This document shows, in pieces, positions 39,207-48,450 of a DNA stretch of 58,713 nt; the first letter of the stretch is position 1; each line of letters opens with the position of its first letter. The stretch comes from CAVSIS01 sp963814875 (GTDB taxonomy: Bacteria > Acidobacteriota > Thermoanaerobaculia > Thermoanaerobaculales > Sulfomarinibacteraceae). The DNA lies in the NCBI GenBank assembly GCA_963814875.1, contig CAWFFJ010000001.1:1-58713 (forward strand), read 5' to 3'. Below the pieces are notes generated by a model. That model saw nothing but the letters and a program-made list of their open reading frames with translations, ran no database searches and was not told the DNA's origin. A program made the position numbers and the translations under genes.

Positions 39207-42200
39207 CTACCGCTCGCCGAGGATTGCCTCCACCGTGACCTCACTGCCACCTCGACGCATTGTGACCGTCACCTTCTCGCCCGGCGCGTGCGCCTTGAGT
39301 GCCTCGGAGTAGGCGCGCAGGGTGTCCACGGCCTGTCCACCGAGAGCGACCACCACGTCACCGGCGCGGATTCCCGCCGCCTCGGCCGGCGAGCCGGGAA
39401 TCACCTGGTCGACTCGGACCCCGGGGCCCTGAAACGCGAAGTCCGGAACTGTTCCCAGACTCGAGCGCCGCGGGCCTCCCGTCGAGGGCGAGGGCGCCGC
39501 GGACGGTGTCTGTGAAGCGAGGGTCGCGGTCAGCGGCTCGCGGCGCTCGGCGAGGTAGGCCACCGCCTCCATCGCCGCATCGGCGACGGTCGCGAGCCCG
39601 GCCGCGTCGATCTTCTCCGCGGTGTCAGACGGGCGGTGGTAGTCGGCGGTCGGTCCCGTCGTGAGCTGCACCGCCGGCACGCCGAGCGCCAGGCACGCGC
39701 CCTGGTCGGAGCTGTCGAGCGGCTCGGTCGAGACCGCGATCGGCGCGCCGGTGGTGGCGGCGACGCCCATCCACAGGTAGCGCCACTCCCGCGCCGAACC
39801 GGCGTCGAGCACCAGGATCTTGCCGTCGCCGAGGCGGCCCACGGTGTCGAGGTTGACGCAGGCCGAGGGCAGCCGCGCGGGCGCGAGGCCGTCGAGCAGG
39901 TGGCGCGCGCCGAGCAGGCCGGCCTCCTCGCCGGTGGTCACCGCGAACAGCACCGGACGCGGTCGCGGCGGCTGGGCGGCGAGCTCCTTGGCGAGGGCGA
40001 GCAGCACGGCGACCCCGGAGGCGTTGTCGTCGGCGCCGGGGTGGACCATGCCCTGGTTGCCGGCGCGCACGTCGGGCCAGCCGTGGCCGAGGTGATCGAG
40101 GTGGGCCGTGACCAGCACCGGGTGGTCGGCGAGCGCGGGGTCGCTGCCGGGAATCCGGCCCAGGAGGTTGGTGAGCTCCATGTGGTGCGCCGGCTCGCCA
40201 GCCGTGGTGCGCCAGTCCTGCCGGAAGCCGTTGTTCCCAGTGGGCTCGAGACCGGCCTCGGCGAGGCGGGCCTCGACCCAGCTCGTGGCCCGCGCGAGGC
40301 CCTCGCTGCCGAGCCCGCGGCCGTCCATCTCGGGCGCCGCGAGGGTGGTGACGGTGCGCGCGAGGGCTTCGCCGTTGAAGGCTGGCGGCAGCTCGGCCAG
40401 CGGCGTTCGTCGGGGCAGGACGAGGTCGGGGAGCGGGCCCTGGCCGAGGCTGCGCACCAGCGGCGAGCCGACCGGCGTCCACAGCCCTTTGCCGACGTTC
40501 TCGGGCTCGTCGCCGGAGAACGCGAGCCAGCCGTAGCGGGTGTAGTGGGGGAGCTTGCGCGCCAGGCCCGGGATCGCCGCGACCGGGTCGGCGGCGACCC
40601 AGCCCACCGCCGCCGCGGGGTCGTCCGGCGAGCGTGCCACCAGCACGAGCGAGCGGCCGGTGCGCGGTACGCTCGTCCCGCCCACCTCGAGAGCGTCGGC
40701 CCCGAGGGTGACGCTCTGGTCGGCAAGCCGCCCCGCCACCGCGGTCGCGAAGCGATTGCCGGATCCGAGCACCCACGTCGGCCCGGTGGGCAGCGCCGCG
40801 AGGTCGCTGTCATCCTTGAAACGCGGTTCGCCCGGCGCCGACCACGCCGCGGCGAGTGAGCGCCACGCCGTGAGCTCGGCCTCGGAGGCGGAGGAGGGCA
40901 GGACGTAGAGCGGGTCGGAGCCGCCGAACAGGGTCGACAGCGCCGGCGGCACCTCGAGCGGGTCGAGCCGTCGCATGACGTCGAAGGCGGGGTCGACGTC
41001 GACCCGCAGCGGCCGGGCCGGGCACGCCAAGACCACCCGGCAGTCGCGCCCGCACGGGCCGGCGGAGCCGACCACCGGCTCGCTGCGGCCCTCCACTGTC
41101 ACGGCGACCGGGACCGTGACCGGGAATGGGTCCGCCTGCTGGGTCTGGTGGAGCTCGACCTCGACCTGCCACGGCTCCGGTCCGGTCAGGTTGCGGCGCA
41201 GGAATACCGCGCCGAGTGTGATTTGCGGCGCTCCCGGACGCTCGGTCCAGGCGGTGAAGAAGGGGCCCCAGTCGTCCTGAGTCTCGGCGCTGAAGGCGTC
41301 AGCGAGGTCGTGCCACGACGCACGCTGGAAGCGGTTTTCACGCCAGAACCGGCCGAGCGCCGCGATGAACCGTTCGTCGCCCACCGCGCGGCGGAGCATG
41401 TGAAACACCATCAGGCTCTTGCCGTAGCCGATCGCCTCAGTGGCGGCGGAGTGGCGCGAACGGAAGTCGACCAGCGCCGGCTCGTCACCCGAGGCGACGA
41501 AGTCGGCGTACTTCTGGAGCGTCGCGCGGCGGTAGAGCTCGCCCTCGCCGCGCTGCTCGGCGAACAGGTGGTCCGCCATGTAGGCGGTCAGGCCCTCGCA
41601 CCAGTTGCCGGAGGCGTAGTCGACGTAGACCGAGTTGCCCCACCAGTTGTGGACCATCTCGTGGGGGTAGGACGAGGTCAGGATCCACGGCATGCGGATG
41701 ATCTTGGGCCCGAGCAGGGTGAAGCCAGGCATCCCGTAACCGGTCTCCCAGAAGTTCTCGACCAGGGCAAACGACGGATAGGGGTAGGGTGGCAGGATGC
41801 CCGCGTACATGCGCAGGTAGCGGGCGGTGGCGGCGAGGTAGCGCTCGGCCAGCGCCGCGTCGTCCTCGCGCAGCATCGACTGCAGCTCGACCTCGCCGGC
41901 GCGGGCGTCGCGCTCGTGCCACGGTCCGGCGACCAGGTAGACCTCCTCGGTCGGGTCGGGGCAGCTCCAGGTCGTGGTCCGGCGGCCGTCGGCGGCGAGG
42001 TCGTGGCGCGTCCTGCGGCCCTGGCTGACCGCGTCCCATCCCTCGGGAAGAGCCTCGACCTCGAGTGAGAAGGTGACCAGACCATCGCCGAAGGTCGGCA
42101 CCCAGTAGGTGGTCCCCGCGAGGAACACGCCTTCGGGGGCGATCAGCCCCGGGGTCTCGGAGAACGAGCGCTGGTACTCCTCCCCGCTGACGGCCAGCGG

Positions 42201-42584
42201 GTGGTCGATGACGCCGCCGTAGATCAGCGCCACCTCGCCACCGGCGTCCGCCGCCGGAACCAGCCGCCAGCCCTCGAGGGGAACGTCGGCGGCGACGGTC
42301 TCGCTGGTGGCGTTGAGCCCGAGAAAAGTCGCGTCGGCGGCGCCTTCGGCGCGTTCGAGCCGCCAGCCGGCGCCCTCGACCTGCGGCGCGAGGCCGGCGT
42401 GAAGCACGAACCGGTAGCAGCCTTCGGGGGCAGGCATTCCGGTGACCTGAAGGCGGTCCCGGACCTCGAGTCGGTGGGTGGCCGGATCGAGGCTCACCCG
42501 GAGATCGTGGTGGATCCCAGCGGCGGCGTCCGATCCGGCGCCCGCGGCCAGCACGATGGCGAGGAGAACGAGATGACGTCGCAC
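39207..42584 (-). CDS. Fusion peptidase: M1 aminopeptidase, M28 peptidase and PDZ domain
   Basis: 1125 residues with a signal peptide (RRHLVLLAIVLAAGAGSDAA). The first half is an M1-type metallopeptidase: YPSFALVENFWETGYGMPGF and the zinc motif SYPHEMVHNWWGNSVYVDYA (HExxH at about residue 307, with the third ligand Glu in NWCEGLTAY). From about residue 770 there is an M28 aminopeptidase domain: LVTAHLDHLGHG, HPGADDNASGVAVL, AVTTGEEAGLLGARH, NLDTVGRLGD and DYHRPSDTAEKID supply the two-metal ligands. A PDZ domain ends the protein (VRVDQVIPGSPAEAAGIRAG). It is probably secreted or periplasmic and digests peptides. GTG 42584 follows GGAGG by five bases. Confidence 0.88.
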   Translation of the reverse strand: MRRHLVLLAIVLAAGAGSDAAAGIHHDLRVSLDPATHRLEVRDRLQVTGMPAPEGCYRFVLHAGLAPQVEGAGWRLERAEGAADATFLGLNATSETVAADVPLEGWRLVPAADAGGEVALIYGGVIDHPLAVSGEEYQRSFSETPGLIAPEGVFLAGTTYWVPTFGDGLVTFSLEVEALPEGWDAVSQGRRTRHDLAADGRRTTTWSCPDPTEEVYLVAGPWHERDARAGEVELQSMLREDDAALAERYLAATARYLRMYAGILPPYPYPSFALVENFWETGYGMPGFTLLGPKIIRMPWILTSSYPHEMVHNWWGNSVYVDYASGNWCEGLTAYMADHLFAEQRGEGELYRRATLQKYADFVASGDEPALVDFRSRHSAATEAIGYGKSLMVFHMLRRAVGDERFIAALGRFWRENRFQRASWHDLADAFSAETQDDWGPFFTAWTERPGAPQITLGAVFLRRNLTGPEPWQVEVELHQTQQADPFPVTVPVAVTVEGRSEPVVGSAGPCGRDCRVVLACPARPLRVDVDPAFDVMRRLDPLEVPPALSTLFGGSDPLYVLPSSASEAELTAWRSLAAAWSAPGEPRFKDDSDLAALPTGPTWVLGSGNRFATAVAGRLADQSVTLGADALEVGGTSVPRTGRSLVLVARSPDDPAAAVGWVAADPVAAIPGLARKLPHYTRYGWLAFSGDEPENVGKGLWTPVGSPLVRSLGQGPLPDLVLPRRTPLAELPPAFNGEALARTVTTLAAPEMDGRGLGSEGLARATSWVEARLAEAGLEPTGNNGFRQDWRTTAGEPAHHMELTNLLGRIPGSDPALADHPVLVTAHLDHLGHGWPDVRAGNQGMVHPGADDNASGVAVLLALAKELAAQPPRPRPVLFAVTTGEEAGLLGARHLLDGLAPARLPSACVNLDTVGRLGDGKILVLDAGSAREWRYLWMGVAATTGAPIAVSTEPLDSSDQGACLALGVPAVQLTTGPTADYHRPSDTAEKIDAAGLATVADAAMEAVAYLAERREPLTATLASQTPSAAPSPSTGGPRRSSLGTVPDFAFQGPGVRVDQVIPGSPAEAAGIRAGDVVVALGGQAVDTLRAYSEALKAHAPGEKVTVTMRRGGSEVTVEAILGER

Positions 42585-42601
42585 GGCAGCCTCCGCACGC
42601 G

Positions 42602-42607
42602 ATTCTA
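42602..42607 (-). promoter_or_regulatory. -10 box of the fusion peptidase gene
   Basis: TAGAAT on the minus strand, 17 bases before GTG 42584, giving a short leader that contains the GGAGG site. It faces the DUF2339 promoter across a 66-bp intergenic space. Confidence 0.45.
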
Positions 42608-42636
42608 CAGCTCGGGGACGATCGTGGCGCACCGCC

Positions 42637-42642
42637 TATACT
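42637..42642 (+). promoter_or_regulatory. -10 box of the DUF2339 gene
   Basis: TATACT is followed by GGAGGGGC and ATG 42651, a spacing of eight. The mRNA would start at or just before the ATG, so the GGAGGGG may be only partly transcribed. Confidence 0.45.
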
Positions 42643-42650
42643 GGAGGGGC

Positions 42651-45254
42651 ATGACCACCTCGAGCACCGGACCCGGCTGGGGACGCGGCCCTCTCGTGGT
42701 CGCGGGCGTCGTCGTCGCGTGCCTGCTCGGCGCCCTGCTCGGAACCGTGGTGGCGGCCCTGGGCCATCGCAACGAGGTGACCGGCCTGGTGGTCGCCGCC
42801 GGGCTCATCCTGCTCGCTCTGCTCGCCATGGCGGTGCTCGTGATCGTGCTGGTGCGCGACCGCTTCCCGCGCGAGGTCCTTGCTCGCCTCGCCGCGCTCG
42901 AGAGCGTGCTCGAGCGCGCCGGGCAGGGTGGTGAACGCACCTCCGCTGCGGAGTCGGCTCCAGCGCCGCCCGCAGTCGCGCCGCCTGCCCCACAGGCGCT
43001 GGCCGAGCCGGTCCAGCCTCCACCCGTGGTGGTCGCCCGCGAGCCGGTCCCTGCGCCCGCCGTCCCGCCTCTTCCCGCGAAGGTCCCGGCCGAACCCCGT
43101 GCCCCGGCGCGAGAGCTCCCCGCAGCGGCCCGGGAGCGTCCGCGTCCGGCCGGCGGCGCCTCGCTCGAGATGCTGCTCGGCGGTCGCGGGCTCGCGGTCG
43201 CCGGCGTGGTCGTGCTGGTGATCGCGATCGGCCTGTTCCTCAAGTTCGGCTGGGACCAGGGTTGGTTCCGCCCGACCCCTCCGGTCCGAGTCGCCCTCGG
43301 CGTCGTCACCGGCCTCGCCCTGCTCGCGGCCGGCGAGTGGGCGCGACGGACGGAGCGCTACCGTGTGCTGTCCCAGGTGCTCACTGCCGGCGGCGTCGGC
43401 GCTCTCTACCTCAGTGCCTGGGCCGCGCACGGCCTCTACCGGCTGGTCGGCGCGGGCCCGGCGTTCCTGCTCCTCGCGGCGTCGGCGGGCCTCGGCGTGG
43501 CGGTGGCGACCGCGACCCGGGGTCGCATGCTGGCCTCCCTCGCCACCGTTGCCGGCGTGATGGTGCCGCTCGTGGTCGCCCTCCCCGACAGCGCACCGAC
43601 ACTGGTCTACCTCTTCCTGCTGGTCGTCGTCGCTGCGGTGCTGCCGGTTGCGGCCGGACGCGGGTGGCCGGAGCTCGGAGTCCTGGCGCTCGTCGGCATC
43701 GCCCTCGACACAAACCTCGCCTTCCGGTGGCGGTGGCCGACACCCGACGGGCGGCTGGTCGACGCCGCCTTCCTGCTCGCCGCGATGGCGCTGTTCTTCG
43801 CCATCACCCTCGCGCACGCCTGGCGCCGGCGACAGCCGCCGAGGCGGGTCGACCTGGTCGTGCTCGCGGCCGCCTCGCTCGGCGGGTGGGCGGCAGGCCT
43901 GGGCCGGCTGCAGCCGCTCGGCGAAGTGACACGCGGGGCCTGGACGCTGGTCGTCCTGCTCGTCGAGTTGGTTGCCGCCCATCTGCTCCTGGTGCGGCTG
44001 GGCAAGACTGCGGCGGGACGCCAGCTCTTCCTCGCCCTTGCACTGGTCCTGATGACCGCGCTGCCACCGGTGCTGTGGGACGGCGCTGGGGTCGCCGCGG
44101 CGTGGGCGGTCGAGGCGCTGGTGCTCGCGCTGGCCGCCCGGGTGCCGGCGGTCGGGCACGCTGCGGCTGTCATCGCCGCCCTGGCGGCCGTTGTGGCGGT
44201 CGACTCTACGTCTGGTCCCGCCGCCGGTTTCGTGAGCACAGCGGCCGGCCTCCGGCTGGTCGCTGCCGTCGCGCTCGCAGCGTTGCTGGTCTCTGTGGAG
44301 CGCAGGGCCGCCGGCGGCGCCGCAGTCGCGTGGTCCGCCGCCGTGGTCGCCGGCCCCGCTGCCGGGCTCGCGCTGCTCGCCTGGCTCGTGCCCCCGGTCG
44401 TTGTCTGGGCGGGCGCGGTCGTGAGGCCGGTTGCCGAAGCGGGCGTCGCCGGCGCGGTGGTGTCCGCCGTGCTGGCTGTGGCGGGCGGCGTGCTCCTGGC
44501 CGCCTGGCCGTGGCGGCCGCTGCCCGCGACGACGTTGACCGGGGCCGCCATGGTCGCCGCGGGGCTGGTGTGGGGCGCCGGCGCCGGGACCCTCGACGGC
44601 TGGCACGCCGCGGCCGCAGCCGCGCCGCTCGCGTGGACCGCCGCTGCGATGCTGGCGGTCACACTGCGCGCCGTCCATCTCGAGCGCGGCGCCGAGCGCT
44701 GGATCGCCCTCGGTGGGGCCGGTGCGACGGCCGCATCGGCGGTTCTGTGGCGGCTGCAAGCGGGGTGGCCGGGAGATGACGTCGTGCTCGGTGGCCTGCT
44801 GCCGGCGGCGCTCGGCGGGGCGGCTGCCGCGCTGCTCCTGCTGGCCGCTCGGCGGGCGCGCGCGTGGCCGCCGCCGCGCGGTGCGGCGTGGCTCGAGACC
44901 GCGGGCTGGGTCACCGCCCTGGCGGCCGCATCGCGGCTGCTCGCCTCCGCTGTGGCCCTGGAGCCAGCTGTGAGCAGCCCTGAGGCCCAACGGGTCGCTC
45001 TGGTGTCCCTGTCGGTGCTGTGGGGCGGAGCCGGGCTCGCCCTGGTACTTGCCGGTCTGATCGGACGGACCGCCTACCGGCGTCACCTCGGGCTCGGCGT
45101 GCTCGGGCTGACGGTCGCAAAGGTCTTTCTCTTTGATCTCGCCAGCGCGCCGACGGTGCTGCGCATCGTCGCTTTTCTGGTGACCGGGCTCGCGCTGCTC
45201 GCGGGTGCCTACCTCTATGCCCGCTTCCGCGAACGGCTGGAGGCGGGCGCGTGA
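42651..45254 (+). CDS. DUF2339 polytopic membrane protein
   Basis: 867 residues. Two N-terminal membrane helices and a basic segment are followed by an Ala/Pro-rich linker (about residues 95-160), then roughly 20 hydrophobic helices to the C-terminus. ASLEMLLGGRGLAVAGVVVL and LFLKFGWDQGWFRPTPPVRV match the conserved start of the DUF2339 membrane domain, where a tryptophan-containing loop is typical. The C-terminal end GVLGLTVAKVFLFDLASAPT and VLRIVAFLVTGLALLAGAYL is also typical. The function is unknown. DUF3999, which overlaps it by four bases, is its usual partner, so the two likely form an envelope complex. Confidence 0.85.
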   Translation: MTTSSTGPGWGRGPLVVAGVVVACLLGALLGTVVAALGHRNEVTGLVVAAGLILLALLAMAVLVIVLVRDRFPREVLARLAALESVLERAGQGGERTSAAESAPAPPAVAPPAPQALAEPVQPPPVVVAREPVPAPAVPPLPAKVPAEPRAPARELPAAARERPRPAGGASLEMLLGGRGLAVAGVVVLVIAIGLFLKFGWDQGWFRPTPPVRVALGVVTGLALLAAGEWARRTERYRVLSQVLTAGGVGALYLSAWAAHGLYRLVGAGPAFLLLAASAGLGVAVATATRGRMLASLATVAGVMVPLVVALPDSAPTLVYLFLLVVVAAVLPVAAGRGWPELGVLALVGIALDTNLAFRWRWPTPDGRLVDAAFLLAAMALFFAITLAHAWRRRQPPRRVDLVVLAAASLGGWAAGLGRLQPLGEVTRGAWTLVVLLVELVAAHLLLVRLGKTAAGRQLFLALALVLMTALPPVLWDGAGVAAAWAVEALVLALAARVPAVGHAAAVIAALAAVVAVDSTSGPAAGFVSTAAGLRLVAAVALAALLVSVERRAAGGAAVAWSAAVVAGPAAGLALLAWLVPPVVVWAGAVVRPVAEAGVAGAVVSAVLAVAGGVLLAAWPWRPLPATTLTGAAMVAAGLVWGAGAGTLDGWHAAAAAAPLAWTAAAMLAVTLRAVHLERGAERWIALGGAGATAASAVLWRLQAGWPGDDVVLGGLLPAALGGAAAALLLLAARRARAWPPPRGAAWLETAGWVTALAAASRLLASAVALEPAVSSPEAQRVALVSLSVLWGGAGLALVLAGLIGRTAYRRHLGLGVLGLTVAKVFLFDLASAPTVLRIVAFLVTGLALLAGAYLYARFRERLEAGA

Positions 45255-46420
45255 TCGCCATGCTGCTGCTGGCCGCTGCGGCCTGGAGCGCGCCGGTCAC
45301 GATGCCGGATGGGGGCGCCACCTGGGCAGCGGCAGTCGTACCGGGTTGGCTGGAGGCCGAGGAGGATGGCGACCTCGGTGACGTGCGCCTCCTCGATGCC
45401 TCCGGCCACGAGATCCCCTACCAGTTGCTCGACGCAGCCCAGTCCGACCCGAACCGCTGGCTCACGGTCGCCGTGACCAACTTGCGGCGCACGGCGGACG
45501 GGTTCGCCCTCAGCGTCGAGGTCCCCGCCGGGGAGGTGGTCGATCGGCTCGGTCTTGTCGTCGAAGGAACCGAGGGTGTGCTCGCGGCGACGGTCATCGG
45601 TGGCAGCCCTCCGGGAACTCTCGTCGACGCCGTTCACGTTGGCAGGATCCAGGGGACGTCGCGGCTCGAGGTGCCGCTGCCGCCGACCGATGTTGGACGG
45701 CTCGAGATCCGGCTCGTGATCCTCGTGCCCGGAATCGAGCCGACCGGGGTGCGTCTTGGTCGCTGTCGCCTCCCGCGTCGCGCGGGCCTGCCCCGACCGG
45801 TGGCCTACCGGTTCCAGGCCGCGCCCGACGACGGCCCGTGGTCGCGCTGGCTGCTGTCCGCCGACGGTCCGCCGCCGCGGATCGAGGCGCTGGTCGTCGG
45901 GGTTCGCTCGCCGAGTGTGTTTCGGCACCGGGTCGAGGTGCGGGCGCGGACAGAGAGCGCGGGCGAGGACCCTGTTTGGCGGACGATCGGCTCCGGGGAG
46001 CTGATGCGGATTCCCCTCGCCGACGGCCGGACCGGGCTCGAGGGGCTCCAGGTCCCGGTTCGGCCGGGATCGTGGCCGCGGCTCGAGCTCCGGGTCGAGC
46101 GCGGTGCCGAGGCGGCGCTCGAGCTCGACCGAACGCTCGGCCGGTCGGCGCCGCGGTGGATTCTGTTTCCCGCGCCCCGCAGCGGCGTCGGCGCGACCCT
46201 GGTCGCGGACGGGCGGCCGAGATCGCGCTCGCTGGAGCGCGGCGGTACGACCGTCGACCCGCGCGAGGCGGCGCCGGCCGAGGTCGGTCCGCGCGAACGC
46301 AGGCTCGCGGCGGAGGAAGGTGAGCCGGTCCGGGTGCCCTGGATTGCGGCCCTGTTCGTCATCGCCGCCGGCCTGCTCGCTTGGCTCGCGTGGCGGGTGC
46401 TCGGCAGCCCTCGGACGTGA
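45251..46420 (+). CDS. DUF3999 family protein
   Basis: 389 residues, GTG start overlapping the DUF2339 stop as GTGA. A short hydrophobic N-terminus (VIAMLLLAAAAWSAPVTMPD) is a signal sequence. The body has beta-strand-rich Ig-like segments such as VRLLDASGHEIPYQLLD, VDRLGLVVEGTEGVLAATVI and RTIGSGELMRIPLADGRTGL. A C-terminal membrane helix, WIAALFVIAAGLLAWLAWRV, anchors it. The order of a large periplasmic domain and a C-terminal anchor fits DUF3999. The function is unknown. Its stop codon lies inside a terminator-like hairpin. Confidence 0.8.
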   Translation: MIAMLLLAAAAWSAPVTMPDGGATWAAAVVPGWLEAEEDGDLGDVRLLDASGHEIPYQLLDAAQSDPNRWLTVAVTNLRRTADGFALSVEVPAGEVVDRLGLVVEGTEGVLAATVIGGSPPGTLVDAVHVGRIQGTSRLEVPLPPTDVGRLEIRLVILVPGIEPTGVRLGRCRLPRRAGLPRPVAYRFQAAPDDGPWSRWLLSADGPPPRIEALVVGVRSPSVFRHRVEVRARTESAGEDPVWRTIGSGELMRIPLADGRTGLEGLQVPVRPGSWPRLELRVERGAEAALELDRTLGRSAPRWILFPAPRSGVGATLVADGRPRSRSLERGGTTVDPREAAPAEVGPRERRLAAEEGEPVRVPWIAALFVIAAGLLAWLAWRVLGSPRT

Positions 46421-46440
46421 CCGCGCTGGCGCGCGGTCAC
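46417..46440 (+). terminator. Hairpin over the DUF3999 stop codon
   Basis: GTGACCGCGC (46417-46426) pairs perfectly with GCGCGGTCAC (46431-46440) around TGGC. The TGA stop (46418-46420) is in the ascending arm. There is no T-run. Confidence 0.55.
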
Positions 46441-46567
46441 GAGCCGTGAGACGCAAGACGCGAGAGGCGAGACGCACGACGGAACACGCACGACGCGAGG
46501 TGCAGCTGGCGTTCGGGTCGGGAATGGGCTCCGCCATGGGAGCCGTTGGCTGTTGGGGAGCACGCCC
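46441..46567. other. Intergenic GACGC-rich stretch
   Basis: The first 60 bases are short degenerate repeats of GAGACGC and AGACGCG units, purine-rich on the plus strand. No gene is seen. A GGGGAGC site for the downstream FMN reductase ends the gap. Confidence 0.4.
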
Positions 46568-47110
46568 ATGATCGTGGTCATCTCGGGCTCGAACCGGCCT
46601 GCGAGCAACACCCGCAAGATCGCCGCTCTGGCCGCGGAGATCCTCTCCGAGGCAGGCGTCGACGTGCGGCTGCTCGACCTCGCAGAGCTGCCGCCCGAGC
46701 TGCTTGCGCCGTCGAGCTACACAGATCCGCCGGCTGCCTTCGCACCGTTCCAGGACGCCATCCTGGCGGCCTCGGGCGTGGTGACGATCGTTCCCGAGTA
46801 CAACGGTTCCTTTCCCGGCGTGCTCAAGCTGTTCATCGACATGCTGCGCTTTCCGGAGAGCCTGCTCGACAAGCCGGCGGCGTTCGTCGGCCTCTCCTCA
46901 GGGCGCTGGGGGGGCGTGCGCGCGGTCGAGCACCTCGAGATGGTCTACCAGCACCGCCAGGCCCACCTCTACGGAAGGCGCTGCTTTCTGCCTGGAATCG
47001 AGCGCGCTCTCGACCCCGCAGGGCGGCTCGTTGACTCCGGCGATGAGGCCAGGCTGCGCACCGCGGTCGCGGGGTTTGCCGAGTTCGTCGGCCGTCTGCG
47101 GGACGGCTAG
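46568..47110 (+). CDS. NADPH-dependent FMN reductase
   Basis: 180 residues with a flavodoxin-like fold. Family signatures are IVVISGSNRPASNTRKIAAL (phosphate-binding loop), VRLLDLAELPPELL, the FMN-binding segment ILAASGVVTIVPEYNGSFPG with a PEYN motif, and FVGLSSGRWGGVRAVEHL. It would reduce FMN or quinone-type acceptors with NAD(P)H; the natural acceptor is not evident. ATG 46568 follows GGGGAGC. It stands as a single gene with unusual intergenic sequence on both sides. Confidence 0.88.
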   Translation: MIVVISGSNRPASNTRKIAALAAEILSEAGVDVRLLDLAELPPELLAPSSYTDPPAAFAPFQDAILAASGVVTIVPEYNGSFPGVLKLFIDMLRFPESLLDKPAAFVGLSSGRWGGVRAVEHLEMVYQHRQAHLYGRRCFLPGIERALDPAGRLVDSGDEARLRTAVAGFAEFVGRLRDG

Positions 47111-47305
47111 GAGTGTGTAGCTCATAGATGGATGGTGGATTTCGGAGCGCCGTGAAGGGCCTGTTGAGGCGCATTCGAGGAGCAGTACTCCGAAGTCGCG
47201 ATTCGCAGCCGTGAGGAGGTTTCCGACCGGGCCTCTCGGTGTAAGATCCGCGCGTCCGTCGCGGGAGCGTGCCGAACCGCCGCGGACAGAAAGAAGGGAA
47301 CCGAC
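47111..47305 (+). other. Intergenic region with possible RNA structure
   Basis: Nested complementary segments are visible: TTCGGAG pairs with CTCCGAA at a span of about 35, and GCGCC pairs with GGCGC inside it. A TAAGAT box near 47238 and a purine-rich ribosome site (AAGAAGGGA) belong to the next gene. The bases after the stop (GCTAGGAGTGTGT) recur after the stop at 56784. This could be a terminator, a small RNA or a dispersed repeat. Confidence 0.35.
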
Positions 47306-48055
47306 ATGGCACCAAAGCGCTTTCTGACGCTGCTCGCCATCCTTGCCGCCGTTTTGGCGGCGGCGGTTGCGGGCGCCGACACCAAGATTGTCAAGAAGGA
47401 GCACAGTGACGCCTACACGGTCATGGGCCAGAGCCAACCGGCGCGTGACCAGACGACGACCACATGGGTCGCCGCCGACCGGATGCGGACCGACCAGGGC
47501 AATACGACCTTCATCGTTCGGGTCGACACCTCGACCCTGCTGATCGTCGACCATGACGCCAAGACCTTCAGCGAGCTCAAGCTGCCGGTCGACATGTCGG
47601 CCATGGTGCCGCCGGAGATGGCAGCCGGGATGAAGAAGATGATGACCTTCTCCGCGACCGTGACTCCGACGGACGAGACCGCGGTGGTCGGGAAGTGGAA
47701 GACCCGCCGCTATGACGTCAAGCTGACCTCGCCGATGGTGGAGATGACGTCGGTGGTGTGGGCGACCAAGGATGTCGGCTTCGATCTCGCCTCGTTCACC
47801 CGCATGGGTGAGGAGGTGATGCGGATGCAGCCCGGTATGGACAGCATCGCCGACGAGCTGCGCAAGATCGACGGCTTCCAGGTGCGCCAGGAGAACGTGA
47901 CCAAGATGATGATGGGCGGCAACGCCGAGGTGAAGTCCTCGGAGGAGGTGGTCTCGGTCGAGAACCTGCCGGCTCCTGCCGGCACCTACGAGCCGCCCGC
48001 GGACTATGAGAAGCGGGACCTCGACTACCAGTCGATGATGCGTCACGGGGGTTGA
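47306..48055 (+). CDS. Secreted DUF4412-like protein
   Basis: 249 residues with a signal peptide (KRFLTLLAILAAVLAAAVAG). The body follows the DUF4412 pattern: TTTTWVAADRMRTDQGNTTF, IVRVDTSTLLIVDHDAKTFS, TVTPTDETAVVGKWKTRRYD and VWATKDVGFDLASFTRMGEE. It is methionine-rich in the middle (EMAAGMKKMMTF) and near the end (VTKMMMGGNAEV). It is probably periplasmic or outer-surface; the fold resembles lipoprotein-carrier-like proteins, but the function is unknown. It overlaps the next gene by four bases (TTGA). Confidence 0.65.
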   Translation: MAPKRFLTLLAILAAVLAAAVAGADTKIVKKEHSDAYTVMGQSQPARDQTTTTWVAADRMRTDQGNTTFIVRVDTSTLLIVDHDAKTFSELKLPVDMSAMVPPEMAAGMKKMMTFSATVTPTDETAVVGKWKTRRYDVKLTSPMVEMTSVVWATKDVGFDLASFTRMGEEVMRMQPGMDSIADELRKIDGFQVRQENVTKMMMGGNAEVKSSEEVVSVENLPAPAGTYEPPADYEKRDLDYQSMMRHGG

Positions 48056-48450
48056 ACGAGACCGCGAGTCCATGCGCTGGGGCACCTCCGCCGGCGGTCA
48101 TCGAGGGCGTCGGCCTGCTCCATCGAGGCCACTACTGGGAGAGCCACGAGGCCTTCGAACGTGCCTGGCGCGACGCGCCGGCAGCGGAGCGCGGGCTGTG
48201 GCAGGCCCTGGCCCAGCTCGCTGCCGCCTTCGTCCATGCCGAGCGCGGACGGTGGCGCCCGGCGGTGCGCCTGCTCGGCAGGGTCGAGCGTAACCTTGGG
48301 CCCTACCCCGCCACATACCAGGGTGTCGACGTCGACGCCCTGCGCGATGCTGCGCAGCAGTGGCGGGCGCGCCTGCTCGAGGCCGTGGAGGGAGCGCCGT
48401 GGCGGGACGAGTGGCGCCCCGAGGTTCGGCTGGTCAGTCCGCGGGCCTGA
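48052..48450 (+). CDS. DUF309 family protein
   Basis: 132 residues. The signature VGLLHRGHYWESHEAFERAW with GLWQALAQLAAAFVHAERGR is typical of DUF309, a small all-helical family with His/Glu-rich motifs and unknown function. The start is TTG 48052, overlapping the preceding stop as TTGA, which fits the tight coupling of genes in this genome. Its last 17 bases overlap the 3' end of the convergent membrane-protein gene. Confidence 0.8.
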   Translation: MNETASPCAGAPPPAVIEGVGLLHRGHYWESHEAFERAWRDAPAAERGLWQALAQLAAAFVHAERGRWRPAVRLLGRVERNLGPYPATYQGVDVDALRDAAQQWRARLLEAVEGAPWRDEWRPEVRLVSPRA

